Shown here: piece after piece, positions 4,036-5,818 of the stretch | Layout of the letters: each line of letters opens with the position of its first letter | Position numbering within the stretch: the first letter of the stretch is position 1 | NCBI GenBank assembly: GCA_903904095.1 | Contig: CAIVBF010000031.1 | Span: 1 to 5,818, forward strand | Reading direction: 5' to 3' | Source: an uncultured bacterium | Lineage (GTDB): Bacteria > Patescibacteriota > Patescibacteriia > Patescibacteriales > UBA12465 | Length of the DNA stretch: 5,818 bases | Translations under genes and position numbers: made by a program | Notes under the pieces: generated by a model | Database searches by the model: none | Told to the model about the DNA's origin: nothing | The model's input: the letters and a program-made list of their open reading frames with translations, nothing else

Positions 4036-5818
4036 ATGAATTCAGTTGAGTTGCGCCAAAAATATTTAGATTTTTTTGTCTCAAAAAATCATACGCTTAT
4101 ATCAAGCGCCTCATTAATACCGGAAAATGATCCGACGGTTTTGTTCACAACCGCCGGAATGCATCCTTTAGTCCCGTATTTACTGGGTGAGCCGCATCCG
4201 GCCGGTAGTCGTTTAACGAGTGCGCAGAAATGTATCAGGACCGGCGATATTGATGAAGTCGGTGATTTAACTCATCATACTTTTTTTGAAATGATGGGGA
4301 ACTGGTCATTGGGTGATTACTTTAAGAAAGAATCAATTAACTATAGCTGGGAATTTTTAACTGATCCTAAATGGCTCGGTCTTGATAAGAATCGTCTGGC
4401 CGTTTCTGTTTTCAAGGGTGATGAAGACGCTCCTTATGACGAAGAAGCGCATGATATCTGGTTATCGCTCGGTGTAAACGAGAAGAGAATCGCTAAATTA
4501 CCAAAGAAAAATAATTGGTGGGGACCGGCCGGGACTACCGGACCATGCGGCTCTGATACCGAAATTTTTTATTGGGCTGGCGATGTAAATAATATTCCCG
4601 AATCTTTTAATGATGACAATGATTCCTGGGTTGAAATCTGGAATAATGTTTTCATGCAATACAATAAAACGATTGAAGGAAAGTTTGAGCCTTTAAAACA
4701 AAAGAATGTTGATACCGGTTTAGGCCTTGAAAGAGTTTTGGCGCTTATCAATGGTTTATCGGATAATTATCAGACTGATCTTTTTGAAAATATTATAAAA
4801 AAGATAGAGGAATTAAGTGAACATAAATATAATGACAGCCCAGAGATAACTAAAGCGATGCGCATTGTCGCCGATCATCTGAAAGCTGCCGCTTTTATTA
4901 TTGGTGATGATAGAGGGGTAGCACCTTCAAATACTGATCAGGGCTATATCGTTCGCCGTTTAATTCGCCGAGCTATCCGCTACGGAAAGCAATTAGGAAT
5001 AATCCGTGACTCCTGGATTACCGGAATCGCCAAGGTTGTTGTTAATGATTATAAAAATGTTTATCGCGAACTGTCTCGTAATCAAGAATTTATTTTTTCT
5101 AATTTTGATAAAGAAGAAATAAAGTTTAACTCAACTTTAGAAAAAGGCTTGCTTGAATTTAATAAATTAAAAACAAAGGATCTCTCCGGCCCTGACGCCT
5201 TCAATCTCTATCAGAGCTATGGCTTTCCTCTGGAAATAACCGAAGAACTGGCCAAGGAAAATAATATTAAAGTTGACCGGGTTGGATTTTTTGAGGAATT
5301 AAAAAAACATCAAGATCTTTCTAGAACCGCCGCCGCCGGTAAGTTTAAGGGCGGTCTAGCTGATTCCGGAGAGGAAACTACTAAGCTTCATACGGCCGCT
5401 CACCTAATGATAGCTGCCCTAAGAACAGTTTTAGGTGATTCTGTTGTTCAGCGCGGGGCTAATATTACGTCCGAAAGATTGCGTTTAGACTTTTCTTATC
5501 CTGAAAAAATGACCCCAGAGCAGATTAAAAATGTTGAAGATTTAGTTAATGGCGCTATAAGTCAGAATTATCAGGTTGTTTGTGAAGAATTATCGCTTGA
5601 TGAGGCTAAAAAACGTGGCGCAATGGGTGTTTTTGACTCCAAATATGGGGAAAAAGTTAAGGTTTATACAATCGGTCATTTAGAAGATTCTAATAATATT
5701 AATTTCGCTAAAGCCTTCTCTCAGGAGATCTGTGGCGGACCTCATGTCCAAGAAATTGGCAGTTTGGGGCATTTTAAGATTCAAAAAGAGGAAGCGTCCA
5801 GTGCCGTTATCCGAATGA
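4036..5818 (+). CDS. alaS: Alanine--tRNA ligase (AlaRS), 3' end beyond the window
   Basis: AlaRS is the class II synthetase that charges tRNA-Ala using ATP and edits mischarged Ser/Gly-tRNA. 594 codons are visible without a stop. The catalytic core includes RQKYLDFFVSKNHTLISSAS with ENDPTVLFTTAGM (motif 1 region), FFEMMGNWSLGDYF (83-96, motif 2), GPAGTTGPCGSDTEI (163-177), and DTGLGLER (226-233, motif 3). The tRNA-recognition part holds NTDQGYIVRRLIRRAIRYGK (299-318). The editing domain has its four metal ligands: H452 and H456 in HTAAH, C566 and H570 in CGGPH. The wording MHPLVPYLLGEPHPAG and KCIRTGDIDEVGD is what I recall from AlaRS of Patescibacteria. The window stops at FKIQKEEASSAVIRM, the usual end of the editing domain, so the C-Ala domain cannot be seen. 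ATG 4036 is placed at the normal N-terminus of the family but has no Shine-Dalgarno sequence. A TATAAT word lies 24 bases upstream, and read-through from murB is also possible. Confidence 0.97.
   Translation, partial: MNSVELRQKYLDFFVSKNHTLISSASLIPENDPTVLFTTAGMHPLVPYLLGEPHPAGSRLTSAQKCIRTGDIDEVGDLTHHTFFEMMGNWSLGDYFKKESINYSWEFLTDPKWLGLDKNRLAVSVFKGDEDAPYDEEAHDIWLSLGVNEKRIAKLPKKNNWWGPAGTTGPCGSDTEIFYWAGDVNNIPESFNDDNDSWVEIWNNVFMQYNKTIEGKFEPLKQKNVDTGLGLERVLALINGLSDNYQTDLFENIIKKIEELSEHKYNDSPEITKAMRIVADHLKAAAFIIGDDRGVAPSNTDQGYIVRRLIRRAIRYGKQLGIIRDSWITGIAKVVVNDYKNVYRELSRNQEFIFSNFDKEEIKFNSTLEKGLLEFNKLKTKDLSGPDAFNLYQSYGFPLEITEELAKENNIKVDRVGFFEELKKHQDLSRTAAAGKFKGGLADSGEETTKLHTAAHLMIAALRTVLGDSVVQRGANITSERLRLDFSYPEKMTPEQIKNVEDLVNGAISQNYQVVCEELSLDEAKKRGAMGVFDSKYGEKVKVYTIGHLEDSNNINFAKAFSQEICGGPHVQEIGSLGHFKIQKEEASSAVIRM

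Noticed and set aside
4569..4751. Open frame of 60 codons on the - strand
   Set aside because: It lies wholly inside the conserved catalytic core of alaS, so it is an antisense shadow.
1..5818. CRISPR array, tRNA, insertion sequence or attachment site
   Set aside because: No regularly spaced repeats, no cloverleaf with a TTC-A loop motif, no transposase motif and no terminal inverted repeats were seen on either strand.

Overview
The window is AT-rich and every gene reads on the + strand. It most likely comes from a member of the Candidate Phyla Radiation (Patescibacteria), perhaps a Parcubacteria-type lineage. The grounds are the combination seen: the end of a TrmB-type regulator, an AlaRS with the wording usual in that radiation, a stand-alone receiver protein with an 'SDxxHH' signature that I recall from Patescibacteria, and two small orphan proteins. 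This taxonomic call is inference, since no rRNA is present.

Layout. Positions 1-369 hold the C-terminal part of a TrmB-like transcriptional regulator, which starts before the window. It is followed by a tandem hairpin and a Rho-independent terminator. A textbook promoter (TTGACA, 17 bases, TATTAT; 466-494) then drives a roughly 105-base AT-rich leader and a probable three-gene unit. Its genes are a 198-residue protein resembling DUF5701 (607-1203), a 192-residue orphan (1280-1858), and a 265-residue tandem-receiver protein (1888-2685). A strong GC-rich hairpin lies between the first two. The gap at 2686-2983 holds a purine-rich stretch that looks structured, contains the only good Shine-Dalgarno sequence in the window (with no convincing gene behind it), and ends in a very clear terminator (2900-2929).

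After that come two housekeeping genes: murB (2984-4003, peptidoglycan precursor synthesis), whose promoter sits so close to the ATG that the mRNA should be leaderless, and alaS (4036 to the window edge, alanyl-tRNA synthetase), which is still open at the last base.

How they may fit together. murB and alaS are ordinary essential genes. The 607-2685 unit is the accessory part: a receiver protein with one intact phosphorylation pocket and one degenerate receiver, no DNA-binding or enzymatic output domain, and no kinase nearby, grouped with two proteins of unknown role. A small signalling or protein-interaction module is a reasonable guess, not a demonstrated function. None of the five gene starts visible has a Shine-Dalgarno sequence, which points to leaderless or SD-independent initiation as the rule in this stretch. 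No tRNA, rRNA, CRISPR array, insertion sequence or attachment site was seen.
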